DNA of 9,813 bases from Neptuniibacter sp. Its GTDB lineage: Bacteria > Pseudomonadota > Gammaproteobacteria > Pseudomonadales > Balneatricaceae. The translations under genes were made by a program, and so were the position numbers. The DNA is taken from assembly GCA_024686055.1 (NCBI GenBank), contig JAIBDV010000079.1, forward strand, positions 1-9,813, given 5' to 3'. Positions within the stretch are counted from its first letter, which is position 1. Each line of letters begins with the position of its first letter. The notes beneath the pieces are model-generated. The model saw only the letters and a program-made list of their open reading frames with translations. It was not told the DNA's origin and did not search any database. Shown here piece after piece: positions 1-6,192 of the stretch.

Positions 1-1
1 C

Positions 2-445
2 GCACTGCCTAACGACGCCCGCCAGATAAACCCGACCCTGTCATTCCATTACGCTAACGACCTGCCGGTATACGCCACCTCCCACGTGTATGGCGGCCAG
101 CCAAACGCCATGACTGACCAGGACCTCACAGGCATCCGCTTTATCGATAGCCCCTGGACACTCGCCGCCCCCTCTGCCAATAAACGCAGCCTGAGCCAGC
201 AGCGCAAAGATGTCGACAGCCGTTTCGGCCGCCTCTACGCCCTGGGACTGGATGCCTTCCAGCTACACCCTTATCTGCTGCAACTGGCTGCCCTGCCACA
301 ATCCAGCATCGACGGCGAAACAGGGCAACTTTCCGTTGCGGACGCCGGACGGGTAAAGCGCACCCTGGACTGGGCTATCTTTGATCAGGGCGTACCCCGA
401 ATGCTGGCACGCCCAGCCCAGCCCAGCGAACAGGCCACCCGCTAA
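2..445 (+). CDS. lpoA: LpoA, penicillin-binding protein activator (3' end only)
   Basis: This is the last 147 codons of LpoA (YraM), the outer-membrane lipoprotein that reaches through the periplasm to stimulate the peptidoglycan synthase PBP1A. The frame is open from base 2, so the start, lipobox and N-terminal TPR-like domain lie outside the window. Visible here is the end of the periplasmic-binding-protein-like C-terminal domain: the stretch ARQINPTLSFHYANDLPVYA followed by an ATSHVYGG segment, then DQDLTGIRFIDSPW and a GLDAFQL segment, which match my memory of the LpoA family. It ends with a Pro/Ala-rich tail and TAA. yraN starts 16 bases later and diaA and a BON lipoprotein follow, the same order as yraM-yraN-diaA-yraP in E. 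coli, which supports the call. Confidence 0.88.
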   Translation, partial: ALPNDARQINPTLSFHYANDLPVYATSHVYGGQPNAMTDQDLTGIRFIDSPWTLAAPSANKRSLSQQRKDVDSRFGRLYALGLDAFQLHPYLLQLAALPQSSIDGETGQLSVADAGRVKRTLDWAIFDQGVPRMLARPAQPSEQATR

Positions 446-461
446 CCCGAACAGGTATGTC

Positions 462-815
462 ATGGACAGACAACAGATAGGCAAGGACGCCGAAGCGCAA
501 GCCGAACGCTTCCTGCAAAATAAAGGCCTGACACTGATCAGCCGCAACTTCCGCTGCCGCTGCGGCGAGATCGACCTGATCATGCGCGACGGTAACGAAC
601 TGGTGTTTATCGAAGTCCGCAAACGCCAGTGGCAGCAGTTTGGCGGCGCGGCTGAATCGGTCGACTTTCGCAAGCAACGAAAACTGATTCGCACCGCCCA
701 GTACTATCTGCAACAGCTCCCCAGAGAACCCTTTTGCCGCTTCGATGTGATCGCCTTTGAAGGAAAAGCAGCAGCCGACGAGCCACTATGGTATAAAGAC
801 GCTTTTAGGATCTGA
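462..815 (+). CDS. yraN: YraN, UPF0102 family nuclease-like protein
   Basis: A 117-residue protein of the YraN/UPF0102 family, which has a predicted restriction-endonuclease-like (Holliday-junction-resolvase-like) fold; its biochemical role is not well established. The signature is clear: GKDAEAQAERFLQNKG at the N-terminus, GEIDLI at residues 35-40 and FIEVRKR at 49-55, which supply the acidic and basic residues of the putative metal site, then FGGAAESV and KQRKL near 60-74. The frame is open upstream to 381, but that extension would overlap lpoA and lacks family similarity. The ATG at 462 gives the usual MDRQQIGKDAE start and has AGG about 9 bases upstream. It sits between lpoA and diaA, probably in one transcript. 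Confidence 0.93.
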   Translation: MDRQQIGKDAEAQAERFLQNKGLTLISRNFRCRCGEIDLIMRDGNELVFIEVRKRQWQQFGGAAESVDFRKQRKLIRTAQYYLQQLPREPFCRFDVIAFEGKAAADEPLWYKDAFRI

Positions 816-828
816 CTGAGCTGAGCAG

Positions 829-1422
829 ATGGAGCTAGAAGAGCGAATAATCAATCATTTCAATACCTCAATGGAAGTCAATGCGGTAACCATTGAGCAA
901 TACACCCCACTGATCGCCCACGCCAGCGAATTACTGCTGCAGACGCTGATGAGTGAAAGCAAGATCCTCTGTTGCGGCAACGGCGGCTCTGCCGGACTGG
1001 CACAGCACTTTTCAGCACTACTGCTGAACCGTTTTCGTAACGAACGCCCTGGCTTGCCCGCAATTTCGCTGAGCACAGACGCCGCCGTCGCAACGGGCAT
1101 CTGTGAAGACAGCAACTTTGCCGACATCTACGCCAAACAGATTCGCGCGCTAGGCCAGCCAGGCGACAGCCTGCTGATCCTGACCACCCACGGCCGCAAC
1201 GCCAGCCTGATTCAGGCCATTCAGGCTGCGCACGACCGTGAAATGCTAGTAATAGCCTTAACCGGCGGTAACGGCGGCGACATTCCAAGCCTGCTCGGCC
1301 CGGACGAGGTTGAAATATGCGTACCCGCTGAGGATGCCGTACTGGTTCACCACAGCCACCTGATGCTACTGCATACGCTATGCGATCTGATCGACCATCA
1401 ACTGTTCGGAAGTGAATACTGA
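829..1422 (+). CDS. diaA: DiaA-like SIS-domain protein (DnaA initiator-associating / phosphoheptose isomerase family)
   Basis: A 197-residue single SIS-domain protein. E. coli DiaA is a tetramer that binds DnaA and promotes initiation at oriC; its close paralogue GmhA isomerises sedoheptulose 7-phosphate. The sugar-phosphate-binding loop CGNGGSAGLAQH is at residues 49-60 and a second phosphate-contact loop, TTHGRNAS, at 119-126. The C-terminal CDLIDHQLF resembles the same region of E. coli DiaA. Position between yraN and a BON lipoprotein favours DiaA over GmhA, though many databases label this locus phosphoheptose isomerase. The stop codon TGA overlaps the next ATG by one base (TGATG), so the two genes are likely translationally coupled. 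The start at 829 has only a weak ribosome binding site; the nearest AGGA lies about 20 bases away inside yraN. Confidence 0.88.
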   Translation: MELEERIINHFNTSMEVNAVTIEQYTPLIAHASELLLQTLMSESKILCCGNGGSAGLAQHFSALLLNRFRNERPGLPAISLSTDAAVATGICEDSNFADIYAKQIRALGQPGDSLLILTTHGRNASLIQAIQAAHDREMLVIALTGGNGGDIPSLLGPDEVEICVPAEDAVLVHHSHLMLLHTLCDLIDHQLFGSEY

Positions 1423-1988
1423 TGAAAAAACAACTGCTACTGCCACTGATTGCCAGCCTGTTACTGGGAGGCTGCGCCAGCGTTATCGACGCCAGTCGCA
1501 AAGACCCGATCCAGCAAGACCTTGGCAGCCGCACGACGGGCGCCTACATCGACGACGAACTCATTGAAACCAAAGCCATCGTCAACCTGGCAAAAGCATC
1601 CCCTGCTGTACAGAACGGCAATATCAGCGTTGTCAGCTTTAACGGCACGGTACTGCTGACCGGCCAGGTCCCACACGACCAGGCACGCTCAGAAACCGAA
1701 GCGATCGTCAGCCATATCCAGAACGTTAAACGCGTTCACAACGAACTGGTTATCTCCGGTAATTCAGCACCACTAGCGCGCTCCAATGACACATGGGTCA
1801 CCACCAAAGTTAAAACACTGCTACTGGCTAACGAGAATGTTGATGGCAGCCGAGTCAAGGTTGTCACCGAGAATGGCATTGTCTATCTGATGGGCCTGGT
1901 TTCCCAGGCAGAGGCGGATACAGCAGTAAATATCGTTCGCTCAATCAATGGCGTACAGAAAATAATCAAAGTATTCGAATACATCTAA
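1422..1988 (+). CDS. dolP: DolP-like outer-membrane lipoprotein with two BON domains
   Basis: A 188-residue lipoprotein. A basic, hydrophobic signal peptide ends in the lipobox LLGGCAS, with the lipidated cysteine at residue 18 and alanine at +2, which predicts sorting to the outer membrane. Two BON domains follow, at about residues 43-112 and 122-188; each shows the alternating pattern ending in a G-T-V-x-L-x-G or G-I-V-Y-L-M-G strand and a helix. E. coli DolP (YraP, about 190 residues) binds anionic phospholipid at the division site and supports outer-membrane integrity and BAM activity. Size, domain count and position after diaA all match. Its ATG overlaps the diaA stop. It is the last gene of the plus-strand cluster and converges on sspB. 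Confidence 0.9.
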   Translation: MKKQLLLPLIASLLLGGCASVIDASRKDPIQQDLGSRTTGAYIDDELIETKAIVNLAKASPAVQNGNISVVSFNGTVLLTGQVPHDQARSETEAIVSHIQNVKRVHNELVISGNSAPLARSNDTWVTTKVKTLLLANENVDGSRVKVVTENGIVYLMGLVSQAEADTAVNIVRSINGVQKIIKVFEYI

Positions 1989-1994
1989 ACAGAC

Positions 1995-2021
1995 ACTGAG
2001 GGGGAAGCACCTCCCCCCAGT
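1995..2021. terminator. GC-rich hairpin between convergent dolP and sspB
   Basis: The arms ACTGaGGGGGA and TCCCCCCAGT can form a 10-bp stem with one bulged A and a 6-base loop. It is the only strong structure in the 49 bases between the convergent stop codons. No T-run follows on either strand, so it is not a textbook Rho-independent terminator. It may stop transcription with help from Rho, block 3' exonucleases, or work only as a weak bidirectional terminator. Confidence 0.5.
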
Positions 2022-2037
2022 AACTCAATCAGCAGCG

Positions 2038-2502
2038 TTATTTAACAACCTTAAGCGCTGGCCGGCCCGATGGACGAGCAGGCCTTTCTGGCGCATCCTC
2101 AACCATCTCATCAACCTGCTCAGCCGTCATATCTTCTGGTACCACCTCAACCATAGACTCAACAGCCATCAGCGACTCATAAGCCTCAGCGCCAGGCTCC
2201 ATACCAAAGCCCATGCCTTCACCATTCTCACTGGAGTAGATAGCCTGCACAGCACCGATCGGCACATACACATCCATCGAGTGCCCAGAGAACCGCGCAT
2301 TAAAACTCAGCGCATCGTTATCAATATGCAGGCCACGCACCGCAGAGGGTGAAATATTCAGCACAATACGGCCATCTTTCACAAACTGCAGCGGCACAGT
2401 TACCTGATTAATTGTCGCATCCACCAGCAGGTACGGGGTGGAATCATTATCCAGAAGCCATTCATAGAGCGCCTGCAGGATATAAGGTCGACTCGGAGTC
2501 AT
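2038..2502 (-). CDS. sspB: SspB, ClpXP adaptor (protease specificity-enhancing factor)
   Basis: SspB binds ssrA-tagged polypeptides released by trans-translation, and some other substrates, and delivers them to the ClpXP protease in the cytoplasm. The 154-residue protein has the expected layout. A folded substrate-binding domain spans about residues 4-110, with RPYILQALYEWLLDN at the start and VPLQFVKDGRIVLNISPSAV in the core. An acidic flexible linker follows (about 118-140), and the basic C-terminal tail GRPALKVVK (146-154) is the ClpX-docking motif. The ATG has GGAG seven bases upstream. It lies 74 bases downstream of sspA, as in the classic sspAB operon, but a terminator-like hairpin stands between them. 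Confidence 0.95.
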   Translation of the reverse strand: MTPSRPYILQALYEWLLDNDSTPYLLVDATINQVTVPLQFVKDGRIVLNISPSAVRGLHIDNDALSFNARFSGHSMDVYVPIGAVQAIYSSENGEGMGFGMEPGAEAYESLMAVESMVEVVPEDMTAEQVDEMVEDAPERPARPSGRPALKVVK

Positions 2503-2520
2503 TCAGTTTCTCCAACCAAT

Positions 2521-2551
2521 AAAAAAGGGATGAGCTATACGCCATCCCTTT
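2521..2551 (-). terminator. Rho-independent terminator/attenuator between sspA and sspB
   Basis: On the minus strand a 9-bp stem (AAAGGGATG pairing with CATCCCTTT) with a 10-base loop is followed by a run of six T, then ATTGG. This is a good intrinsic terminator just after sspA and before sspB. It implies that sspB is expressed by partial readthrough or from a promoter inside sspA or the leader. Confidence 0.72.
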
Positions 2552-2576
2552 CTGATAATCATTACAACGCTATAGA

Positions 2577-3218
2577 TCAGTCGCGCATCTCACGCTCTGC
2601 ATCGGACAAGCTGCCCTGGAATGCTTCACGATCAAACAGCTGCTCCATATAGTTCATCAGCGGCTTGCACTGATCTTCTGGCAGCTCAACACCCAGTGCA
2701 GGCAAACGCCACAAGATAGGTGCCAGACAGCAATCCACCAGCGTAAACTCATCACTCATAAAGAACGGCTTCTCATCGAAGATTGGTGATACAGCCACCA
2801 GGCTGTCACGCAGTTCTTTACGGCAACGCTCTACTTCACTGACATCAACCTTGCCCAGCTTCGCTTCAGACAGGGTATCTACCAGCTTGCACCAGTCACG
2901 CTCAATCCGGTAAATCAACTGACGGCTTTCAGCACGCGCCACCGGATAAACCGGCAACAGCGGCGGATGCGGGAATCGCTCGTCCAGGTATTCCATCATC
3001 ACCTTGGACTCGAAGAGCGCCAGCTCCCGATCGAGCAGTGTCGGCAGATTGTTATAAGGGTTCAGCGCTGCCAGATCTTCCGGCAACTCACCCTCTTTGC
3101 AGTCGATGATCTCAACGGCTACACCCTTTTCCGCCAGTACGATACGTACACGGTGGCTGTAATGATCTTCACCATCAGAATAAAAGGTCATGGAAGACCG
3201 TTTGGCCACTACGCCCAT
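2577..3218 (-). CDS. sspA: SspA, stringent starvation protein A (GST-fold RNA polymerase-associated factor)
   Basis: A 213-residue protein with a glutathione-S-transferase fold but, as known for the family, no GST activity. SspA binds RNA polymerase and affects stationary-phase, acid-resistance and virulence gene expression. The thioredoxin-like N-terminal domain covers about residues 9-83, with MTFYSDGEDHYSHRVRIVLAE at its start, then NPYNNLPTL and LFESKVMMEYLDERFPHPPL. The Pro-His-Pro triplet at 83-85 corresponds to the surface pocket known to matter for E. coli SspA function. YPVARAESR and an all-helical C-terminal domain follow. Length equals E. coli SspA within one residue. The ATG is preceded by GGGGAG at good spacing. 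It lies downstream of the pet operon, from which it is insulated by a strong terminator. Confidence 0.95.
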   Translation of the reverse strand: MGVVAKRSSMTFYSDGEDHYSHRVRIVLAEKGVAVEIIDCKEGELPEDLAALNPYNNLPTLLDRELALFESKVMMEYLDERFPHPPLLPVYPVARAESRQLIYRIERDWCKLVDTLSEAKLGKVDVSEVERCRKELRDSLVAVSPIFDEKPFFMSDEFTLVDCCLAPILWRLPALGVELPEDQCKPLMNYMEQLFDREAFQGSLSDAEREMRD

Positions 3219-3243
3219 CGAACACTCCCCGTTTTATAACGTG

Positions 3244-3284
3244 AAAAAATAAAAATATACGCGACCCTCACGGGCCGCGTATTT
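3244..3284 (-). terminator. Strong Rho-independent terminator after petC
   Basis: Read on the minus strand, ATACGCG pairs with CGCGTAT, then a G-U pair and CCC with GGG close a GTGA tetraloop, giving an 11-bp stem. The T-rich tract ATTTTTATTTTTT follows directly. It ends 25 bases before the sspA start codon and closes the petABC transcript. Confidence 0.85.
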
Positions 3285-3317
3285 CAGTTTTGTGGCGACT
3301 AGTGTACCACAGTACTG

Positions 3318-4085
3318 TTAGTGAACGTCTTTCCAGTACTCTTTCTTCAGCGCGAAGGCAAAGAAGAAGAAGATAAACAGGAAGATCAGCACGTTCGTAC
3401 CAATACGATGCGACTCCAGCTTGGTCGGCTCACCGATATACGCCATGAAGTTAACCAGGTCGTAGATCGCTTTGTCGAAGTCTTCTGGAGACAGCTGACC
3501 CGAATCTTTAATAACAGTCAGGCACTGGCCCATCTTCTTATTAGTCAACGGATCGATTGTTTCATGACCACCATGCGCCAGCTCTTCCGGCGTACAGTTA
3601 TTTACCTGAATACCCTGCATGTATTCCAGAACGTTAGGCATACCTACGTCCTTGAATACTACGTTGTTCACACCCCAGGGACGCTCAGCATCCTGGTAGA
3701 AGCTACGCAGGTAAGTGTAGATCCAGTCAGGACCACGCAGACGCGCTTCCAGGGTCAGATCAGGTGGCGGCGCACCAAACCAGCTGGCAGCGTCTTTTGC
3801 GCTCATCGCAATCGTCATCTGCTCACCGATTTTCTGATTACCCAGAATCAGGTTCTCTTCCACCAGCTCATTTGGCATACCCATATCCTGGGCAGCACGC
3901 TCATAACGCTGATACTTAGCAGAGTGACAACCCATACAGTTGTTCACAAAGGTTTTCATACCGCGCTGCAAAGACGCATGGTTTGTAGCGTCGACCTCAA
4001 TGTGATCCAGCGGCACACCGCCACCAGCAGCACCCGCCGTCATCGGCAGCACCGCCATTACACATGCAATAACAAACTTTTTCAT
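3318..4085 (-). CDS. petC: Cytochrome c1 subunit of the bc1 complex
   Basis: A 255-residue cytochrome c1, the membrane-anchored c-type haem subunit that takes electrons from the Rieske protein and passes them to soluble cytochrome c. A Sec signal peptide occupies about residues 1-20 (cleavage near TAGAA). The haem-attachment motif CMGCH is at residues 50-54, followed by SAKYQRYERAAQDMG. The motif WFGAPPPDLTLEARLRGPDW (102-121) is typical of c1. C164 and C188 might form a stabilising disulfide (inference). A single C-terminal anchor, rich in Phe, spans about 230-247 and ends in KKEYWKDVH on the cytoplasmic side. ATG is preceded by AGGGG and CAGGA, 13 bases after the petB stop. The gene is intact. 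Confidence 0.95.
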   Translation of the reverse strand: MKKFVIACVMAVLPMTAGAAGGGVPLDHIEVDATNHASLQRGMKTFVNNCMGCHSAKYQRYERAAQDMGMPNELVEENLILGNQKIGEQMTIAMSAKDAASWFGAPPPDLTLEARLRGPDWIYTYLRSFYQDAERPWGVNNVVFKDVGMPNVLEYMQGIQVNNCTPEELAHGGHETIDPLTNKKMGQCLTVIKDSGQLSPEDFDKAIYDLVNFMAYIGEPTKLESHRIGTNVLIFLFIFFFFAFALKKEYWKDVH

Positions 4086-4098
4086 TATCCTGAACCCC

Positions 4099-4428
4099 TT
4101 AGCCTGTAACCCGCTCTGGAACCGGTTTAGTGCTTTCCATCTTGGTGTAGATCGGCATCAAAAAGAAGAATGCGAAGTACAGTGCTGTACAGATCTGCGC
4201 CATCAGGGTACGTGTTGGAGTAGAGGAAACTACACCCAGGTAACCCAGGATTACGAAGGAAATTGCAAAGATAACCAGCCAGATCTTGCTCCACATACCT
4301 TTGTAACGCATGGATTTAACCGGGCTACGATCCAGCCATGGCAGAACAAACAGGATTGCGATCGCACCACCCATGACCACTACACCAGGGAACTGAGAGC
4401 CCGCGATAGGCGGAATCGCACGCAGCAT
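4099..4428 (-). CDS. petB: Cytochrome b C-terminal part (helices F-H), downstream of the stop
   Basis: This is the remainder of cytochrome b. From the first in-frame ATG after the stop it encodes 109 residues beginning MLRAIPPI; the sense frame itself resumes at 4446. Three hydrophobic segments correspond to helices F, G and H, joined by the usual LPWLDRSPVKSMRYKG loop. The ATG at 4428 is an internal methionine (FYAMLRA) with no Shine-Dalgarno sequence before it, so independent translation is doubtful. Its composition and conservation look like a gene still, or until recently, under selection. petC begins 13 bases after its stop. Confidence 0.6.
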   Translation of the reverse strand: MLRAIPPIAGSQFPGVVVMGGAIAILFVLPWLDRSPVKSMRYKGMWSKIWLVIFAISFVILGYLGVVSSTPTRTLMAQICTALYFAFFFLMPIYTKMESTKPVPERVTG

Positions 4429-4446
4429 GGCGTAGAACGGCGTGAA

Positions 4447-5346
4447 TTACCATACCGGCGCAATGTGCGGCGGAGTCTTCAACGGGTTAGCAGGCTCAAA
4501 GTTAGGCGCTTCAATAAAGTAGCCACCACCTTCAGGGAAGAAGAAGATGATCAGACAGAAGACAAACAGGAAGACAACCACACCCACGATATCCTTAACG
4601 GAGTAGTAAGGGTGGAACGGGATACCATCAACAGGTACGCCATTTTCGTCTTTGTTTTCTTTGATTTCGATACCGTCAGGGTTGTTAGAACCCACTTCGT
4701 GCAGTGCAATAATGTGCAGAACAACCAGTGCCAGCAGCACGATTGGCAGTGCAACAACGTGCAGAGAGAAGAAACGGTTCAGCGTAACGCCGGATATCAG
4801 ATAGTCACCACGAATCCACAGGGACAGATCTTCACCAATCACCGGTACCGCAGAGAACAGAGATACAATTACCTGAGCACCCCAGTAAGACATCTGGCCC
4901 CATGGCAGCAGGTAGCCCATGAAAGCTTCAGCCATCAGCGCCAGGTAGATTGTCATACCGAACAGCCACACCAGCTCACGAGGCTTACGGTAAGAACCGT
5001 ACAGCATGCCGCGGAACATATGCAGGTAAACAACAGCGAAGAAGGCCGATGCACCGGTGGAGTGCATATAACGCAGCAACCAGCCGTAATCCACATCACG
5101 CATGATGTATTCGATAGAGTCGAACGCACCTTCAGCGGATGGGTTGTAGTTCATGGTCAGCCAGACACCGGTCAGGATCTGGTTAACCAGAACCAGCATT
5201 GCCAGCGAGCCAAAGAAGTACCAGAAGTTAAAGTTCTTTGGTGCGTAGTATTTCGACAGGTGATCTTCCCACATCGCCGTGGCAGGGAAGCGATCATCAA
5301 TCCAGCCCATCAGACCTGGATTTCCTTTGTTACGATAGCCAGCCAT
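4447..5346 (-). CDS. petB: Cytochrome b N-terminal part (helices A-E, ends at premature stop)
   Basis: As written, translation yields 299 residues. Membrane helices lie at about 41-63 (A), 88-113 (B), 126-150 (C), 190-215 (D) and 252-270 (E). Haem ligands are H95 and H109 on helix B, and H196 and H211 on helix D: spacing 14 and 15. PWGQMSYWGAQV (148-159) is the conserved helix C/Qo segment, and HEVGSNNPDG (216-225) follows helix D. All four haem ligands are therefore present, but the fragment stops in the ef loop after PVW and lacks helices F-H. The ATG shares its A with the petA stop (TAATG) and has AGAAAGGA upstream, so petA and petB are translationally coupled. Confidence 0.88.
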   Translation of the reverse strand: MAGYRNKGNPGLMGWIDDRFPATAMWEDHLSKYYAPKNFNFWYFFGSLAMLVLVNQILTGVWLTMNYNPSAEGAFDSIEYIMRDVDYGWLLRYMHSTGASAFFAVVYLHMFRGMLYGSYRKPRELVWLFGMTIYLALMAEAFMGYLLPWGQMSYWGAQVIVSLFSAVPVIGEDLSLWIRGDYLISGVTLNRFFSLHVVALPIVLLALVVLHIIALHEVGSNNPDGIEIKENKDENGVPVDGIPFHPYYSVKDIVGVVVFLFVFCLIIFFFPEGGGYFIEAPNFEPANPLKTPPHIAPVW

Positions 5347-5942
5347 TATCCTTTCTCCTGATCAACACCCACGACAACAACGTTATCGCTAACGTAGTTA
5401 TGCGGCGGAATTACCAGATTGGTTGGAGCCGGTACACCGGAGTAAACACGACCAGACAGGTCGAAACGGGAACCGTGACATGGGCAGTAGAAACCACCAA
5501 CCCACTCAGCACCCAGATCATCCGGAGCGATCTCTGGACGGTAGGTAGGCGAACAACCAAGGTGAGTACAGATACCAACCATAATGGCCACATCTTCACG
5601 CAGAGCTCGAGCTGGCGTATGCGGAACATACGCAGGCTGCTGAGGCACTTCGGACAGCGGGTCAGCCATGCGATCGTTAATTTTCGCCAGGTTATCCAGT
5701 GCTGACTGGTCACGACGGACGATCCACACAGGCTTACCACGCCATCCAACGATCATCTGCTGGCCCGGCTCAAGTTTACTGATGTCAACTTTTACCGGTG
5801 CACCTGCAGCTTTCGCTTTGGCACTGGGGTTCCAGGAAGCTACGAATGGAACAGCTGCTCCTACGGCACCTACCGCACCCACTGCGGAAGTGGCACCGAC
5901 CAGGAGACGTCGCCGTCCCTTATTCACGCCATCATTGCTCAT
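5346..5942 (-). CDS. petA: Rieske iron-sulfur subunit of the bc1 complex
   Basis: The Rieske protein carries electrons from quinol at the Qo site to cytochrome c1. With the start at 5942 it is 198 residues. The N-terminus has a twin-arginine motif (KGRRRLLVGA) and one hydrophobic segment that acts as an uncleaved membrane anchor. The [2Fe-2S] head carries box 1, CTHLGC, and box 2, CPCHGS; the first Cys and the His of each box are cluster ligands and the other Cys pair forms the family disulfide. VYSGVPAP (a Pro-loop-like segment) follows. The longer ATG at 5948 abuts the ribosome binding site, so the second ATG is preferred. It is the first gene of petABC and overlaps petB by one base. Confidence 0.95.
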   Translation of the reverse strand: MSNDGVNKGRRRLLVGATSAVGAVGAVGAAVPFVASWNPSAKAKAAGAPVKVDISKLEPGQQMIVGWRGKPVWIVRRDQSALDNLAKINDRMADPLSEVPQQPAYVPHTPARALREDVAIMVGICTHLGCSPTYRPEIAPDDLGAEWVGGFYCPCHGSRFDLSGRVYSGVPAPTNLVIPPHNYVSDNVVVVGVDQEKG

Positions 5943-5948
5943 TATCAT

Positions 5949-5956
5949 CTCCCCTC
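5949..5956 (-). promoter_or_regulatory. petA ribosome binding site that decides the start
   Basis: GAGGGGAG lies directly before ATGATAATG. It leaves no spacer to the first ATG (5948) but a normal 6-base spacer to the second (5942), which argues that petA starts at 5942. Confidence 0.7.
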
Positions 5957-6136
5957 AATCAGCGTCCCCATTTCTACTTTTAACCGTAGATTCTGGCTGG
6001 CTGTTAAGTAATAAAACCACGGATTCATGGAGTTTTAAAATGGCCCAAATAGTAAATAAAATACCCTTGGGATACAAGGCGGATTAACGCTGGAAACCCC
6101 GTCTTTAGGCCAAAGTATTGACTTGACGCAGCGCAC
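5957..6136 (-). promoter_or_regulatory. Upstream region of the petABC operon
   Basis: This non-coding stretch between the rpsI terminator and petA must hold the pet operon promoter, because the terminator blocks transcription arriving from rpsI. The best sigma70-like pair I see on the minus strand is TTGTAT, 17 bases, TACTAT (3/6 and 4/6 matches), too weak to call firmly. I see no convincing regulator site. Confidence 0.35.
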
Positions 6137-6177
6137 AAAAAAACGCCTGAACCACGAGGGTTGCAGGCGTTTTTTTT
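6137..6177. terminator. Bidirectional Rho-independent terminator between rpsI and petA
   Basis: AACGCCTG pairs with CAGGCGTT and, past one bulged base, AACC pairs with GGTT. The stem is flanked by seven A on one side and eight T on the other, so it can terminate on both strands. Its main job is to end rplM-rpsI transcription on the minus strand. Confidence 0.9.
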
Positions 6178-6192
6178 CGCGCAGCGTTGAAA

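Larger units (their letters stand above)
4099..5346 (-). pseudogene. petB: Cytochrome b (petB) interrupted by one in-frame TAA stop
   Basis: Cytochrome b is the two-haem core of the bc1 complex and forms the quinol-oxidation (Qo) and quinone-reduction sites. The frame runs unbroken from ATG at 5346 to TAA at 4099-4101 (415 codons before that stop) except for a single TAA at codon 300 (4447-4449). No frameshift is involved: sense codons PHIAPVW precede the stop and FTPFYAMLRA follow in the same frame. In related proteins this motif reads PVWYF, so the stop replaces a Tyr codon (TAC or TAT), a one-base difference. That Tyr belongs to the PEWY-equivalent Qo motif. Everything on both sides is family-typical. 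Either the gene is freshly broken, the base is a sequencing error, or the protein is made in two pieces. I flag it as a probable pseudogene or sequence error. Confidence 0.75.

Noticed and set aside
3309..3318. Perfect palindrome ACAGTACTGT overlapping the petC stop codon, considered as a LexA-like operator.
   Set aside because: The half-sites are in the wrong order and spacing for a LexA box, and a 10-bp palindrome can occur by chance.
3486..3500. Cytochrome c1 seems to lack the axial Met: Leu198 stands in GQLSPEDFD where mitochondrial c1 has Met.
   Set aside because: I recall pseudomonad c1 proteins also having Leu at this place, and other Met residues (for example in VGMPNVL) are available; alignment from memory is not reliable enough for a claim.
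4447..4449. Selenocysteine, pyrrolysine or an altered genetic code as explanation for the petB stop.
   Set aside because: Those systems use UGA or UAG. TAA also ends at least five intact genes in this window, so a genome-wide TAA=Tyr code is not credible.
4429..4449. Programmed frameshift between the two petB parts.
   Set aside because: Both parts are in the same frame; only a single stop codon separates them.
4465..5361. Long plus-strand open frame (298 codons) opposite petB, with similar ones opposite petC (3321-4109) and zapE (7453-8310).
   Set aside because: They are shadows of well-identified genes; the predicted proteins are rich in His, Gln, Arg and Thr without recognisable domains and result from codon bias on the other strand.
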